Shown: piece by piece, positions 17,602 through 25,157 of the stretch
How positions within the stretch are numbered: position 1 is the first letter of the stretch
How the letters are laid out: the number at the start of each line of letters is the position of its first letter
DNA from: Planctomycetota bacterium
GTDB lineage: Bacteria; Planctomycetota; UBA8742; UBA2392
NCBI GenBank assembly: GCA_015075515.1
Contig: JABTUE010000001.1
Coordinates: 930,001-994,000 of the forward strand
Reading direction: 5' to 3'
DNA length: 64,000 nucleotides
Notes under the pieces: model-generated
What the model saw: only the letters and a program-made list of their open reading frames with translations
What the model was told of the DNA's origin: nothing
The model's database searches: none
Translations under genes and position numbers: made by a program

Positions 17602-17637
17602 GGTCTCATTTGCACTTGAACTTGAGACCGCGTCTCA
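17602..17637 (+). promoter_or_regulatory. Overlapping dyads upstream of the second porin (possible Fur-family operator)
   Basis: GGTCTCA (17602-17608) pairs with TGAGACC (17623-17629). The same TGAGAC then forms a second palindrome, TGAGAC-CGC-GTCTCA (17623-17637). The preceding TGCGAAC...TCTCATTTGCA resembles GC-rich variants of Fur boxes. The site is 31 nt before the start, where an operator would be expected. Regulator identity is inference. Confidence 0.45.
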
Positions 17638-17668
17638 GTATCTAACGGATACCACCACGGAGACCGAC

Positions 17669-18889
17669 ATGAGACCCGTTATTGCGATTCTGCCCCTGCT
17701 GATGGCCGGCCTGCTGGCCGCCCAGGAACCTGCCCCCAAACCCGAACCAAAGCCTGAACCCAGCGCCGTGAAAAAATGGGAGGACGGCCTGGGGCACGTT
17801 GAAACCCCCGTGGGAGACTTCACCCTGGGCGGCTATGCCACCTTTCAGCACAAAACACTCGACCGCTACAACGGCGGCCAGAGCGAAAACTACTTCGAGG
17901 CCTACCGCATTGTTCCCCAGTTCGAGTGGCAGATCACCGACTGGCTGGGCTTTGGCATGGAAATCGAGTTCGAAGGCGGCGGCAGTGGCGCCAGCTTTCT
18001 GTCCGACAACTACATCCTGGTTGAGTACGCCGAAATTGACATCGCCGCACTGGACGAACTCAGCTTCAAGGCCGGGCTGCTGCTGATCGCGTTCGGCCGC
18101 TACAACCAGAACCACGACGATATTTTCTGGGATCTGGCCGACCGCCCCTATGTGGCGCGCCGCGTGATCCCCACCGCGTTTGACCAGCCGGGTGTGGGCG
18201 TGTACGGCACGTTCAACCAGGTGCCGTACTTCAGCTTCAACTACCAGTTGCAGGTCACCCAGGGCTTCAATGACAACTTCACCAACAACGAAGGCGCCCG
18301 CAGCGCCCGCACCAGCTTCCGCCGCGACAACAACGGCAACAAGGCCATCTGGACGCGCCTTGGCATCACGCCCCAGTTCGACGAAATGGGGGCCGGCTTC
18401 ATCAGCGGCGACTTCGGCTTCAGCTACAACTACCAGAACGTCGGCCCCGACAACACCCAGGCCACTCGCGGCGTGGCCGTGGACGGCGCCCTGAAGTTCG
18501 ACATTCTTGACCGTTTCGGCATTGACGTCACCGGCGAATGGGCCCGCATCTGGATCAACCGTGAAAGCGACGCCACACGCCCCAATGGGCTGTGGGCCTA
18601 CTTTGTGGACGTGCTGTTCAAGTTCGACCCGTTTCCTTCGGCCTGGCGCGGCACGACCTTCGGCAGCCGGCCCTACATCGGGCTGATCCTGCGATTGGAA
18701 GAAAACGACCTCAACGACGACCATGTCGGCACAGCCGCGCGCGACGACCGCATTGCCCTGACTGTCGGCGTCAGCTTCCGGCCCCTGAGCAAGCTGGTGT
18801 TCCGCGCCGAGTTCAAACACCAGCAAAGCCAGAAGCGCGACGACGGTGACGAGACGCGCTTTGTCGTCAGCATCAGCATCGGGTTCTGA
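17669..18889 (+). CDS. Outer-membrane porin-like beta-barrel protein
   Basis: A 406-residue exported protein. The start at 17669 gives a signal peptide (MRPVIAILPLLMAGLLAAQ) and follows a CACGGAGA ribosome-binding site; the frame is open further upstream without a signal. After a Pro/Lys/Glu linker (PAPKPEPKPEP) come beta-barrel strands: FTLGGYATFQHKTLDRYN, VPQFEWQITDWLGFGMEIEFEG, LSFKAGLLLIAFGRYNQNHDD and YFSFNYQLQVTQGF. The C-terminus ends VSISIGF with the outer-membrane Phe. The RYNQNHDDIFWDLADRP motif is typical of porin-like proteins with metal- or anion-linked roles. Dyads upstream suggest repression by a Fur-type regulator. Confidence 0.75.
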   Translation: MRPVIAILPLLMAGLLAAQEPAPKPEPKPEPSAVKKWEDGLGHVETPVGDFTLGGYATFQHKTLDRYNGGQSENYFEAYRIVPQFEWQITDWLGFGMEIEFEGGGSGASFLSDNYILVEYAEIDIAALDELSFKAGLLLIAFGRYNQNHDDIFWDLADRPYVARRVIPTAFDQPGVGVYGTFNQVPYFSFNYQLQVTQGFNDNFTNNEGARSARTSFRRDNNGNKAIWTRLGITPQFDEMGAGFISGDFGFSYNYQNVGPDNTQATRGVAVDGALKFDILDRFGIDVTGEWARIWINRESDATRPNGLWAYFVDVLFKFDPFPSAWRGTTFGSRPYIGLILRLEENDLNDDHVGTAARDDRIALTVGVSFRPLSKLVFRAEFKHQQSQKRDDGDETRFVVSISIGF

Positions 18890-18922
18890 TTCCCTCGGGC
18901 CGGTGCTCTCCCGGCCTGGGCT

Positions 18923-18948
18923 GCCGGGGGCAGTTCTCTGCCCCCGGC
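18923..18948 (+). terminator. Strong hairpin after the second porin gene
   Basis: A perfect 11-bp stem, GCCGGGGGCAG / CTGCCCCCGGC, with a TTCT tetraloop lies 33 nt after the stop. No T-run follows, and the cytochrome start is only 13 nt away, so it may also act as an attenuator or mRNA-stabilising structure. Confidence 0.5.
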
Positions 18949-18961
18949 CTTGAGGTGCACC

Positions 18962-19249
18962 ATGAAGAAACTGGCAGCCATGCTGTTTGTGCTGGGCCTT
19001 GTGGCGGCCTGCGAAAGCACGCCCAACCCCGCCGCCGAAGCCGCGCCCGCAGACCAGACCCACGCCTACGGCAAAAAACTATACGAGGCCAAGTGCGGCA
19101 CCTGCCACGAACTGTACGACCCGGGCGACTTCACGCGCACCGAGTTACGCCGGGCGTTCAAGAAGTACGCGCCCAAATCGGGCATCAAGCGCGCCGACCG
19201 GCCCTATGTGGAAGAGTACCTGCTGGCTAATGCTGCCGATGCCCGGTAA
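18962..19249 (+). CDS. Small mono-haem c-type cytochrome lipoprotein
   Basis: A 95-residue lipoprotein: the signal peptide ends in the lipobox LVAAC at residues 17-21, so the mature protein begins with a lipidated Cys. One haem-binding CGTCH follows at residues 45-49, then a helical tail (FTRTELRRAFKKYAPKSG..YVEEYLLANA). There is no Met downstream of CXXCH to act as the usual sixth ligand, so it could be bis-His or high-spin, or simply a short electron carrier. An in-frame ATG at 18950 lies upstream, but 18962 has the better ribosome-binding site (GAGG). Confidence 0.75.
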   Translation: MKKLAAMLFVLGLVAACESTPNPAAEAAPADQTHAYGKKLYEAKCGTCHELYDPGDFTRTELRRAFKKYAPKSGIKRADRPYVEEYLLANAADAR

Positions 19250-19261
19250 GCAGGGCTTCCG

Positions 19262-19482
19262 CTAACCCAAAAATAGCATATTAGTCACTTTTGCCACTTT
19301 GGGAGCGGACTTATAGGTCAACCCAAGTCTGTAACAACCACCCGATCTTTTCCATAAGTCTTTATAAACATAAACTTACAATGAATTCCCTAGTTGACGC
19401 CAGATAAAACTATAAAAATAGTTGCATATCTTTTTACCATGAGATACACTTAGTTCAGCAGCGTCAACCTCAAGGAGAATGC
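19262..19482. promoter_or_regulatory. AT-rich leader/promoter island upstream of an Ig/PPC lipoprotein gene
   Basis: This 220-nt gap is markedly AT-rich compared with everything around it. It holds inverted repeats GACTTAT/ATAAGTC (19308-19314 and 19354-19360) and AACTAT-AAAA-ATAGTT (19408-19423), plus a TTGACG at 19394-19399 that could be a -35 box upstream of TATAAAAATA. No gene is seen in it. It probably drives strong or regulated expression of the next gene. Confidence 0.45.
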
Positions 19483-19483
19483 C

Positions 19484-20404
19484 ATGCGTAACCTTCTGCC
19501 TGCTCTGATGTTCGCCCCGGCTCTGGCCCTGATTGGCTGTGATGCCCCCAAAGCCGAATCCAGTGCTGAAGTTCACACCGACCTGTTGGCCCCCAACCTC
19601 TCGCTGACCAATCCCAATGACGAGGCTCCGGCCGCCGTTGCGATCTTCGACCTGCACCGGGCCATGCGCGGCGTGGATTATGAGGCCCAGTTGTCCGACG
19701 CGCCTGGCGTGACCTGGATGTTGTTGGAGGAATTCGGTGCTCTGCCCGACGGTCTGGAACTCAGCGGCAACGCCACCATCACCGGCACGCCCCAGGAAGC
19801 CGGCCTGTTTGACCTGGTGTTCCTGATGACCGACGCCGACGGCACCGTGCGCAAGATCGCCCGCGAACTGGTGGTCTACGAACCCTGGGGCTATGCCCAC
19901 CAGCCGGATATGTTCGACGTGCCGGGTTTCGACGATGCCGAGACCTACGCCATGCTGGGCCGCATTGAACAGGGGCACGAATACGTCCAGGCCCGGCCCC
20001 TGAGCGTTACCTCGGACGCCGACGACCCCAACACCAACCCCCGCGACTTCCTGCTGTTCGACACCAACGGCGGCGACCTTCAGATCTCGGTCTTCTTCTC
20101 GGCGATGGTCGGCAAGCTGAATGTGGTGCTGCTGCGCCAGGAACGCGGCAACTACGTGGAGGTCGCCACCGGGGCCTCGAACAACGATGACGCCCACATC
20201 TACTTCGCCAACCTGCCCGCGGGCCAGTACGCCCTGATGGTCGAGGCCCCGGCCGAGGATGGCTACTTCACCACCAACGCCTACATGTTCCGGATTCGGG
20301 TTCTGGCCCCGCAGACCGCCGATCCGGCGCACGGGGACCCCGCCCTGAGCCTCGTGAGCAGCGCCGCGCTGAGCAACAGTGTCTCGCTTCAGGTTCGCAG
20401 GTAA
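19484..20404 (+). CDS. Lipoprotein with putative Ig (He_PIG-like) and PPC-like domains
   Basis: A 306-residue exported lipoprotein with a lipobox in ALIGC. Residues about 35-130 contain the pattern FGALPDGLELSGNATITGTP..AGLFDLVFLMTDADG, characteristic of cadherin-like putative Ig domains. Residues about 175-285 (LFDTNGGDLQISVFF...NLPAGQYALMVEAP) resemble bacterial pre-peptidase C-terminal (PPC) domains. Such proteins are surface or periplasmic binding modules rather than enzymes. A strong AAGGAGAAT ribosome-binding site precedes the ATG. It has an AT-rich leader and its own T-tailed terminator, so it is an independent transcription unit. Confidence 0.75.
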   Translation: MRNLLPALMFAPALALIGCDAPKAESSAEVHTDLLAPNLSLTNPNDEAPAAVAIFDLHRAMRGVDYEAQLSDAPGVTWMLLEEFGALPDGLELSGNATITGTPQEAGLFDLVFLMTDADGTVRKIARELVVYEPWGYAHQPDMFDVPGFDDAETYAMLGRIEQGHEYVQARPLSVTSDADDPNTNPRDFLLFDTNGGDLQISVFFSAMVGKLNVVLLRQERGNYVEVATGASNNDDAHIYFANLPAGQYALMVEAPAEDGYFTTNAYMFRIRVLAPQTADPAHGDPALSLVSSAALSNSVSLQVRR

Positions 20405-20438
20405 CAGGTTGACGCTTGCCCTGGAACCTCGGCGCTCG

Positions 20439-20470
20439 CCCGGCCGGTAACCCCGGCCGGGTCCGCTTTT
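20439..20470 (+). terminator. Intrinsic terminator of the Ig/PPC lipoprotein gene
   Basis: A 9-bp stem, CCCGGCCGG / CCGGCCGGG (20439-20447 and 20453-20461), with a TAACC loop is followed by a TTTTT run. Confidence 0.75.
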
Positions 20471-20479
20471 TCGCCGGAT

Positions 20480-20986
20480 TCAAGACGGCGGACGTTCCGA
20501 CTTGGGTGGCAGTTTCAGTGTCGCGCGGCCCGGCACATGGGGCAGTTGCGTCAACACCTTGACCTCCATGCCGCGCAGCCGCTTGACCTGGTGGGTTGCC
20601 AGATCGCCCAGCGTGCGTGTGTCAAGCTCGCGCAGATAGCGCTCGCGCACATCCTTCCAGAACTCGTGCAGCGGGCACGCCACCTCGTCGTTGCAGATCG
20701 GCTGGCCGATGATGCATTGCTCGCACTTGCGCAGGTCTTCAAACGGGGCCACCACATCGCGCAGCTTGATCTGGTCGGCGGGCCGGGCCAGGGTAAAGCC
20801 CCCGTGCCGGCCGCGCGTGGAATCAAGCACCCCGGCTTTGGCCAGTTGCAGCAGAATCTTGGACAGATAGCGGTGCGGGATATCCAGGCTGCCGGCCAGT
20901 TCGGCCGCCAGCACCGGCTTGCCGCCCTCACGCGTGGCGATTTCAATCGCGGCGCGTATGGCGTAGTCCGTGGTTTGCGAGAACAT
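20480..20986 (-). CDS. Rrf2-family transcriptional regulator with cluster-type cysteines
   Basis: A 168-residue winged-helix repressor. The N-terminus (MFSQTTDYAIRAAIEIA), AAELAGSLDIPHRYLSKILLQLAKAGVLDSTRGRHGGFTLARP, is the canonical Rrf2 DNA-binding domain. Four cysteines (C88, C91, C98, C104, in KCEQCIIGQPICNDEVACPL) fit the [2Fe-2S]/[4Fe-4S] sensor type seen in IscR and NsrR, implying response to Fe-S status, nitric oxide or redox. No isc/suf genes are near. An almost ideal dyad abuts its own start codon, suggesting autoregulation. It lies downstream of the propeller gene on the same strand. Confidence 0.9.
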   Translation of the reverse strand: MFSQTTDYAIRAAIEIATREGGKPVLAAELAGSLDIPHRYLSKILLQLAKAGVLDSTRGRHGGFTLARPADQIKLRDVVAPFEDLRKCEQCIIGQPICNDEVACPLHEFWKDVRERYLRELDTRTLGDLATHQVKRLRGMEVKVLTQLPHVPGRATLKLPPKSERPPS

Positions 20987-21007
20987 GCCGTCAACCTAAA
21001 TGACGGC
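20987..21007 (-). promoter_or_regulatory. Operator-like dyad at the Rrf2 start
   Basis: GCCGTCA (20987-20993) and TGACGGC (21001-21007) are perfect 7-bp arms around a 7-nt spacer. The dyad ends at the base before the ATG (20986), so a protein bound here would also cover the ribosome-binding region. It is a likely autoregulatory site. Confidence 0.45.
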
Positions 21008-21043
21008 ACGCGAATCTCAATGGCACAGGGCAAAACAGAACCA

Positions 21044-21063
21044 GGGGCGCTCTTGCGCGCCCC
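21044..21063 (-). terminator. Terminator of the propeller gene
   Basis: A 7-bp stem, GGGGCGC / GCGCCCC, with a 6-nt loop is followed on the minus strand by a pyrimidine-rich TTCTGTTTT, 9-28 nt past the stop at 21072. Confidence 0.45.
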
Positions 21064-21071
21064 CGGCTTGC

Positions 21072-22838
21072 TCACCTCTTTTTCTCGAACGGATTTGGCA
21101 GGGCCGGCCCCGGTGGTTCCCTGGGCACTATGCCGCCAGGCCCTGATTTGGGCGGTGGTATGCCGCCGGGACCCACACGCCGGTCTTCGGGCAGATCCTC
21201 AAACGGGTCGCGTTCTGTCGCCGGGGGCTGCGCCGGCGGGCTTTGGGTGCCCGGCCGGGGTGCATCCGTCGGGGCGGGTTCAATCGGCGTGGCCCCGGGC
21301 TCGCCCGACTGGGCCGTCGGGCGGCGACGCGGGTCGGGCACGTCGTTGGCGGGTTTGACCCCGCCGTGGTTGATCACCGCCTTCTGGAACGCCTCTGCCG
21401 GCTTGTGGTCCTTGCGCGCCTGTTTGGTGCCTGTGGGCAGGCACAGCAGCAGGCCTGACGTGGTCGTCAGCACCACACGGTTGTTGCTGATTGCGGGTGT
21501 CGCCCCAAAGGCGTAGCCTTCGGCCTTGTAGGACCAAACCAGGTTGCCGGTGTTACGGTCCAGCGCGGTGACAAACCCGTAGCTGTCGGCCAGAAACACC
21601 ATGCCGTCGCCAAAGGCGGGCTGGCAGAACTCGCCGTGGCGGGTCTCAACCTGCAACTCCCACTTTGTGGCGCCGCTGGCCAGATCAAGGGCAATCACGC
21701 GGTTGCCCAGCGCGATCACGCACAGGTTGCCGTCCACGCCGGGGCGCGGGCCCTGGTAATCCAGCCCTGAACCCGTCGGGCCGCTGAGCCTGATGCCGGC
21801 ACCCTGTTCCGGCGCGTTGGTAATCAGCGCCAGCCGCCGGTCGCCCACCGCCGCCAGGGTCAGACCGACATCGGCAGTCTGAGCGGCCTGTTCGGGCACC
21901 GGAGGGGCGGGGCGGCTTTCGGTCTTGCGGTCGGTCTTGCGGTCATTCTTGCCGCTGTCGGCCGCCGGGGCCGCGGGCTGCTGCGGCGCGGCCTTGGCCG
22001 GCGCGGGAGCCTTGGCCGGCAGGATGCCGTTGTCGGTCGTGGCGGTGACCACCAGCAGGCCGAAATCCGTGGCCACGGGCGCGCCGGTGGCGCCAGCCTC
22101 GCGGTTCCATTCCATGGTGCCGCGCGAGGTGTCAAAGCCTGCGATGCGGCCGTCGGTGGTGGCAACGTACAGTTTCTGGCCGCGCACCACGGGGGCGTAA
22201 ATCACGTTGCCCGGCGCGGGAACTTTCCAGGATTCGGCGCCGCTGGAGGTGCTGTGGGCGGAAATCTGGTACGTGGTTCCGGCGCGGTAGCTGGCAAAGG
22301 CCATATCGCCGCCCACATCAGGCGCGCAGTCCACCGTGGGCGAAATCCACTTGCGGAACTTGTGGACACCGGTGGCAACCAGCACGCGCTCGAGCGTGCA
22401 ACTGTAGGTCGTGAAATAGGCCGAATCGCCGGAGATAACGATGCTGGAGATCCCGGAATCGTCGCTGCGCGCAGACCAGCGGCGCTTGCCGCTTTCCAGG
22501 TCATAGCCCCAGACTTCGCTGGAACCGCCCGAGCCCACCACAACCACGCCGTTACTGGCGCCGGGGCTGCGCGGGTTGCCGTGGGCAACCTTGGCCACCC
22601 AGCCGCGATCGGCGGTGTGGTTCACGGTAACCGGCGTGCCCGCCGTGCCGGGTTTGTCGCCCGCGGCCAGTTTCGGCAGGGCAATGCTTAACAGCGTGCG
22701 ATCCAGAACCCGCAGCCTGGGCTGTTCCTTGGCCGGTGCCGGGTCAGGCGCGGGCTCGGCCTGGACCCGATGCAGCGACACGCCGACCAGCACCGCCGCG
22801 CACGCCGCCACCTGTGCGGTTCGAAGCACGATTCGCAT
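21072..22838 (-). CDS. Secreted PQQ-binding-like beta-propeller protein
   Basis: A 588-residue exported protein. The start at 22838 gives a signal peptide (RTAQVAACAAVLVGVSLHRVQAE). The body is a beta-propeller of PQQ-like repeats (VWGYDLESGKRRWSARS, GRIAGFDTSRGTMEWNREAG, RVIALDLASGATKWELQ, FVTALDRNTGNLVWSYKAEG), each with the Trp-docking pattern of the quinoprotein fold. A Pro/Ala-rich insertion lies near residues 275-330, and the C-terminal 100 residues are a Pro/Gly-rich low-complexity tail. No catalytic Ca/PQQ ligands are evident, so it is likely a scaffold or binding protein, as in BamB-like proteins. Confidence 0.8.
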   Translation of the reverse strand: MRIVLRTAQVAACAAVLVGVSLHRVQAEPAPDPAPAKEQPRLRVLDRTLLSIALPKLAAGDKPGTAGTPVTVNHTADRGWVAKVAHGNPRSPGASNGVVVVGSGGSSEVWGYDLESGKRRWSARSDDSGISSIVISGDSAYFTTYSCTLERVLVATGVHKFRKWISPTVDCAPDVGGDMAFASYRAGTTYQISAHSTSSGAESWKVPAPGNVIYAPVVRGQKLYVATTDGRIAGFDTSRGTMEWNREAGATGAPVATDFGLLVVTATTDNGILPAKAPAPAKAAPQQPAAPAADSGKNDRKTDRKTESRPAPPVPEQAAQTADVGLTLAAVGDRRLALITNAPEQGAGIRLSGPTGSGLDYQGPRPGVDGNLCVIALGNRVIALDLASGATKWELQVETRHGEFCQPAFGDGMVFLADSYGFVTALDRNTGNLVWSYKAEGYAFGATPAISNNRVVLTTTSGLLLCLPTGTKQARKDHKPAEAFQKAVINHGGVKPANDVPDPRRRPTAQSGEPGATPIEPAPTDAPRPGTQSPPAQPPATERDPFEDLPEDRRVGPGGIPPPKSGPGGIVPREPPGPALPNPFEKKR

Positions 22839-23076
22839 GAAGATGTCCCCAAGGGGAAAGGCAGGGGTTCTACGCAGGTGTAACCGTACCCCGCCGTGCC
22901 GGGCGGGGCAAAACACGCCCGCAACTTCCCTTGCGACCCGTGGGCACGACCAGCCCGTTTGCGGATCGGCAACAAACCCGCCCGCGGCGCCCGCGCCAAA
23001 AACACAAAGTCGCCCGTCGCAATGCCGCCCAAAGCCGCTACCATCCCGGCCTCAAGCAGGCACGACGGAGACACCC

Positions 23077-23925
23077 ATGACCGCGCAGACTCTGGACGGC
23101 AAGGCACTGGCCAAACGCATCGGCGAACAACTCAAGACCGAGTTTGCCGCGCTCAAGGCCGCGGGCAAACCCGCGCATCTGGTCAGCCTGAGCGTGGGCC
23201 GCGACGAAAGCAGCGACTGGTACGTGAACAACCAGAAGAAAGCCGCTGAAAAGCTGGGCGTGGCCTACACCGCCGAACGCATGGATGCCGCCAGCACGCA
23301 CGAACAGGTGGCAGCCAGGATCCGCGAGATCTGCGCGCGCAAGGATGTCACGGGCATGATTCTGCAGTTGCCCTTGCCTAAAGGCCTCGATGCCAACGAA
23401 CTGGCCAAGGTGATCGCACCGGCCAAAAATGTGGAAGGCGTGGACCCGGACAATCTCGGGCACCTGATGATGAAACAATACCGCAACCTGCCCTGCACTG
23501 CCCGCGCGGCGATCGAACTTGCCGCCGAAAGCGGCGTGGACTTCAGGGGCAAACACGCCGTGGTGCTGGGCCGCAGCGTGATCGTGGGCAAGCCTGCGGC
23601 GCTGCTGCTGCTTGACAAAGACTGTACCGTGACCCTGTGCCACTCGCGCACGCCGAACCTGGCCGAGATCTGCCGCCAAGCCGACATTCTGGTCACCGCT
23701 ATGGGGGCCAAGCCCGGCGTGGTGAACGGCGATTACGTAAAGCCCGGCGCGATTGTCGTTGACGTCGCCACCATTGCAGTGGAAGGCGGCAAGTACGCCG
23801 GCGACTGCGACTGGGAGAGCGTCAGCAAGGTGGCAGCCTGGGCCAGCCCTGTACCCGGGGGGGTGGGCAGCGTGACCACGCAGATCCTGTTCAAAAACAC
23901 TCTGGAAACCCTCAAGCGCCAGTAG
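23077..23925 (+). CDS. folD: Bifunctional 5,10-methylene-THF dehydrogenase/cyclohydrolase
   Basis: Interconverts 5,10-methylene- and 10-formyl-tetrahydrofolate. The ATG at 23077 follows a GACGGAGA ribosome-binding site and gives 282 residues, the normal FolD length; the upstream open frame is unrelated. Motifs: VGRDESSDWYVNNQKKAAEKLG (with the catalytic Tyr and Lys), QLPLPKGLD, KNVEGVDPDNLG, the NADP site VLGRSVIVGKPAALLLL, and the closing PGGVGSVTTQILFKNTLE. It converges with the small-ORF/capsid operon. Confidence 0.96.
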   Translation: MTAQTLDGKALAKRIGEQLKTEFAALKAAGKPAHLVSLSVGRDESSDWYVNNQKKAAEKLGVAYTAERMDAASTHEQVAARIREICARKDVTGMILQLPLPKGLDANELAKVIAPAKNVEGVDPDNLGHLMMKQYRNLPCTARAAIELAAESGVDFRGKHAVVLGRSVIVGKPAALLLLDKDCTVTLCHSRTPNLAEICRQADILVTAMGAKPGVVNGDYVKPGAIVVDVATIAVEGGKYAGDCDWESVSKVAAWASPVPGGVGSVTTQILFKNTLETLKRQ

Positions 23926-23997
23926 CATCGCTCCGCCGCAGGAGGCGCTTGTGCGGCCGGCCACCGCATGGTGCAGTTGAGACATGCCCCAGGTGAT

Positions 23998-24141
23998 TCA
24001 TCTGCGCAGTGACCGCTGCGGCGGGCCCAGGTGTTCGGCCATATAGTCTTCGGGCACGTCTACCCTGGTTCGGCCGTTAACCCTTGTTTCGCGCAGGTCG
24101 TTCAGGCCGCAGCCTTCGCAGTTATCACCCACGTTCGGCAT
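23998..24141 (-). CDS. 47-residue CxxC protein downstream of the capsid-like gene
   Basis: A small gene whose translation opens MPNVGDNCEGCGLNDL and closes with HLGPPQRSLRR. Support for its reality: an ACGGAG ribosome-binding site 8 nt before the ATG, identical in form and spacing to that of the capsid-like gene, and only 13 nt between the capsid stop and this start. The CEGC pair (C8, C11) could bind metal or form a disulfide. The C-terminal SLRR recalls the SLRR/SLR endings of family 1 encapsulin cargo-loading peptides, but the preceding hydrophobic residues of that motif are not conserved. It could be a cargo protein, a minor capsid component, or something unrelated. No named family recognised. 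Confidence 0.65.
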   Translation of the reverse strand: MPNVGDNCEGCGLNDLRETRVNGRTRVDVPEDYMAEHLGPPQRSLRR

Positions 24142-24154
24142 GGCAGCACTCCGT

Positions 24155-25108
24155 TCAGGCCGGGTCGGGGACACAGGGGCCGATGATCGTGTAGTTTTCG
24201 ATGATGCTCAGGGCCCCTTGGCTGCCCAACGCTAATCCCGCCGGCATGGTTACCCAGGTTTCTTCGCCCGGCTGGCTTTCGGCGGCTTCCACACTGATGA
24301 TCGCGGGCACCGTGCGCTTGATGAACATGTTACGGCCCAGGTGCGCCGGTACGATGCCGGTGACGCCGCGTGTCGGGCCCGCATTGCCGTCGTCGCCGAC
24401 GACCATGAAGTACGTGCGCTCCGGCGTGCTGCCCAGCATGTCGTTGGCCAGCCATGGCGTGCCATTGAGCGCATCCACGCTGCCCTCCTGCATGCCGCCA
24501 ATGGCTGGATTGTACCACCTGAACGGCACACGTTCGGGCTTAAATCCGGCCACGCGGCACAGGTTGCGGTAGGTGCGCAGGCTGCGCGAGTGGCTCATGA
24601 TCAGTGTGGGGCGGCCAGTGCCGGCGGTTACGCGCTCATAGGCTTCATCAAGGCATGGCAGTGTCAGCGCGCCGCCCGCAAGGTTGATTACACGGGCCGG
24701 ATCCGCCAAGTCACGCAAGCCGCCCTGGGCGGGGTTGCCGGTGGCCGCGCCAAGGCGTGCGGCGTAGGCGTAAAGGATGCGCCGCTTGGCAATGGCGTAG
24801 AAAACGCTTTGCAACAACTGCGGATGGCGAAAGCGGTCAAGGTCAGAAGCACAGATGGCGTAACGTGTTGCGAAGTCAACGAACTCGAAACCTGCCTGCG
24901 AAACGGCGGCTTCCTGTTCGGGCACATTGGCGCACGCCGTGATCTCCGTGGCCGGAGCCAACAGGGGTGTACGGGCATAGGTCAGCGACTTGCCCGCGAC
25001 CTCCTGCCAGATCCAAGCCTGAAAAAATGGAATCTTGACCGGAGAGTTTTCGACCAGTGAAAGCGCCAGAAGGTCATCCGCCAGCAGATCAGCGTTGGTG
25101 ACGGGCAT
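24155..25108 (-). CDS. Orphan HK97-fold major capsid-like protein
   Basis: A 317-residue protein whose segment order matches phage HK97-type major capsid proteins. It runs N-arm (residues 1-40); E-loop region (41-75); a conserved stretch FVDFATRYAICASDLDRF; a helix into LGAATGNPAQGGLRDLADP (119-137, the usual 'a-x-l-x-G-x-G-x-x-P-x-G-l' element); the P-domain spine helix TLPCLDEAYERVTAG (149-163); LIMSHSRSLRTYRNLCRVAG (169-188); and an A-domain ending LNGTPWLANDML..RTYFMVVGDD (214-240), then RGVTGIVP. There is no delta/protease fusion, and no portal, terminase or tail gene nearby: folD and ssb flank it. It may be a domesticated phage capsid or an encapsulin-like shell. It is not similar by eye to the Linocin_M18 encapsulins. 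Capsid-fold confidence is high; function is inference. Confidence 0.75.
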   Translation of the reverse strand: MPVTNADLLADDLLALSLVENSPVKIPFFQAWIWQEVAGKSLTYARTPLLAPATEITACANVPEQEAAVSQAGFEFVDFATRYAICASDLDRFRHPQLLQSVFYAIAKRRILYAYAARLGAATGNPAQGGLRDLADPARVINLAGGALTLPCLDEAYERVTAGTGRPTLIMSHSRSLRTYRNLCRVAGFKPERVPFRWYNPAIGGMQEGSVDALNGTPWLANDMLGSTPERTYFMVVGDDGNAGPTRGVTGIVPAHLGRNMFIKRTVPAIISVEAAESQPGEETWVTMPAGLALGSQGALSIIENYTIIGPCVPDPA

Positions 25109-25157
25109 GGCCGGGCTCCGTTGGGGCCGGATGTGCGGGCAACCAGGCAGCTACACA

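Noticed and set aside
22576..23076. An N-terminal extension of FolD from an upstream ATG
   Set aside because: The upstream part has no similarity to the family, overlaps the propeller gene on the other strand, and the ATG at 23077 has a good ribosome-binding site.
24155..25108. Assignment of the capsid-like protein as a family 1 (Linocin_M18) encapsulin
   Set aside because: The N-terminal and E-loop sequences do not resemble the Linocin_M18 pattern; it looks more like phage major capsid proteins. A new lineage, or a domesticated phage gene, is preferred.
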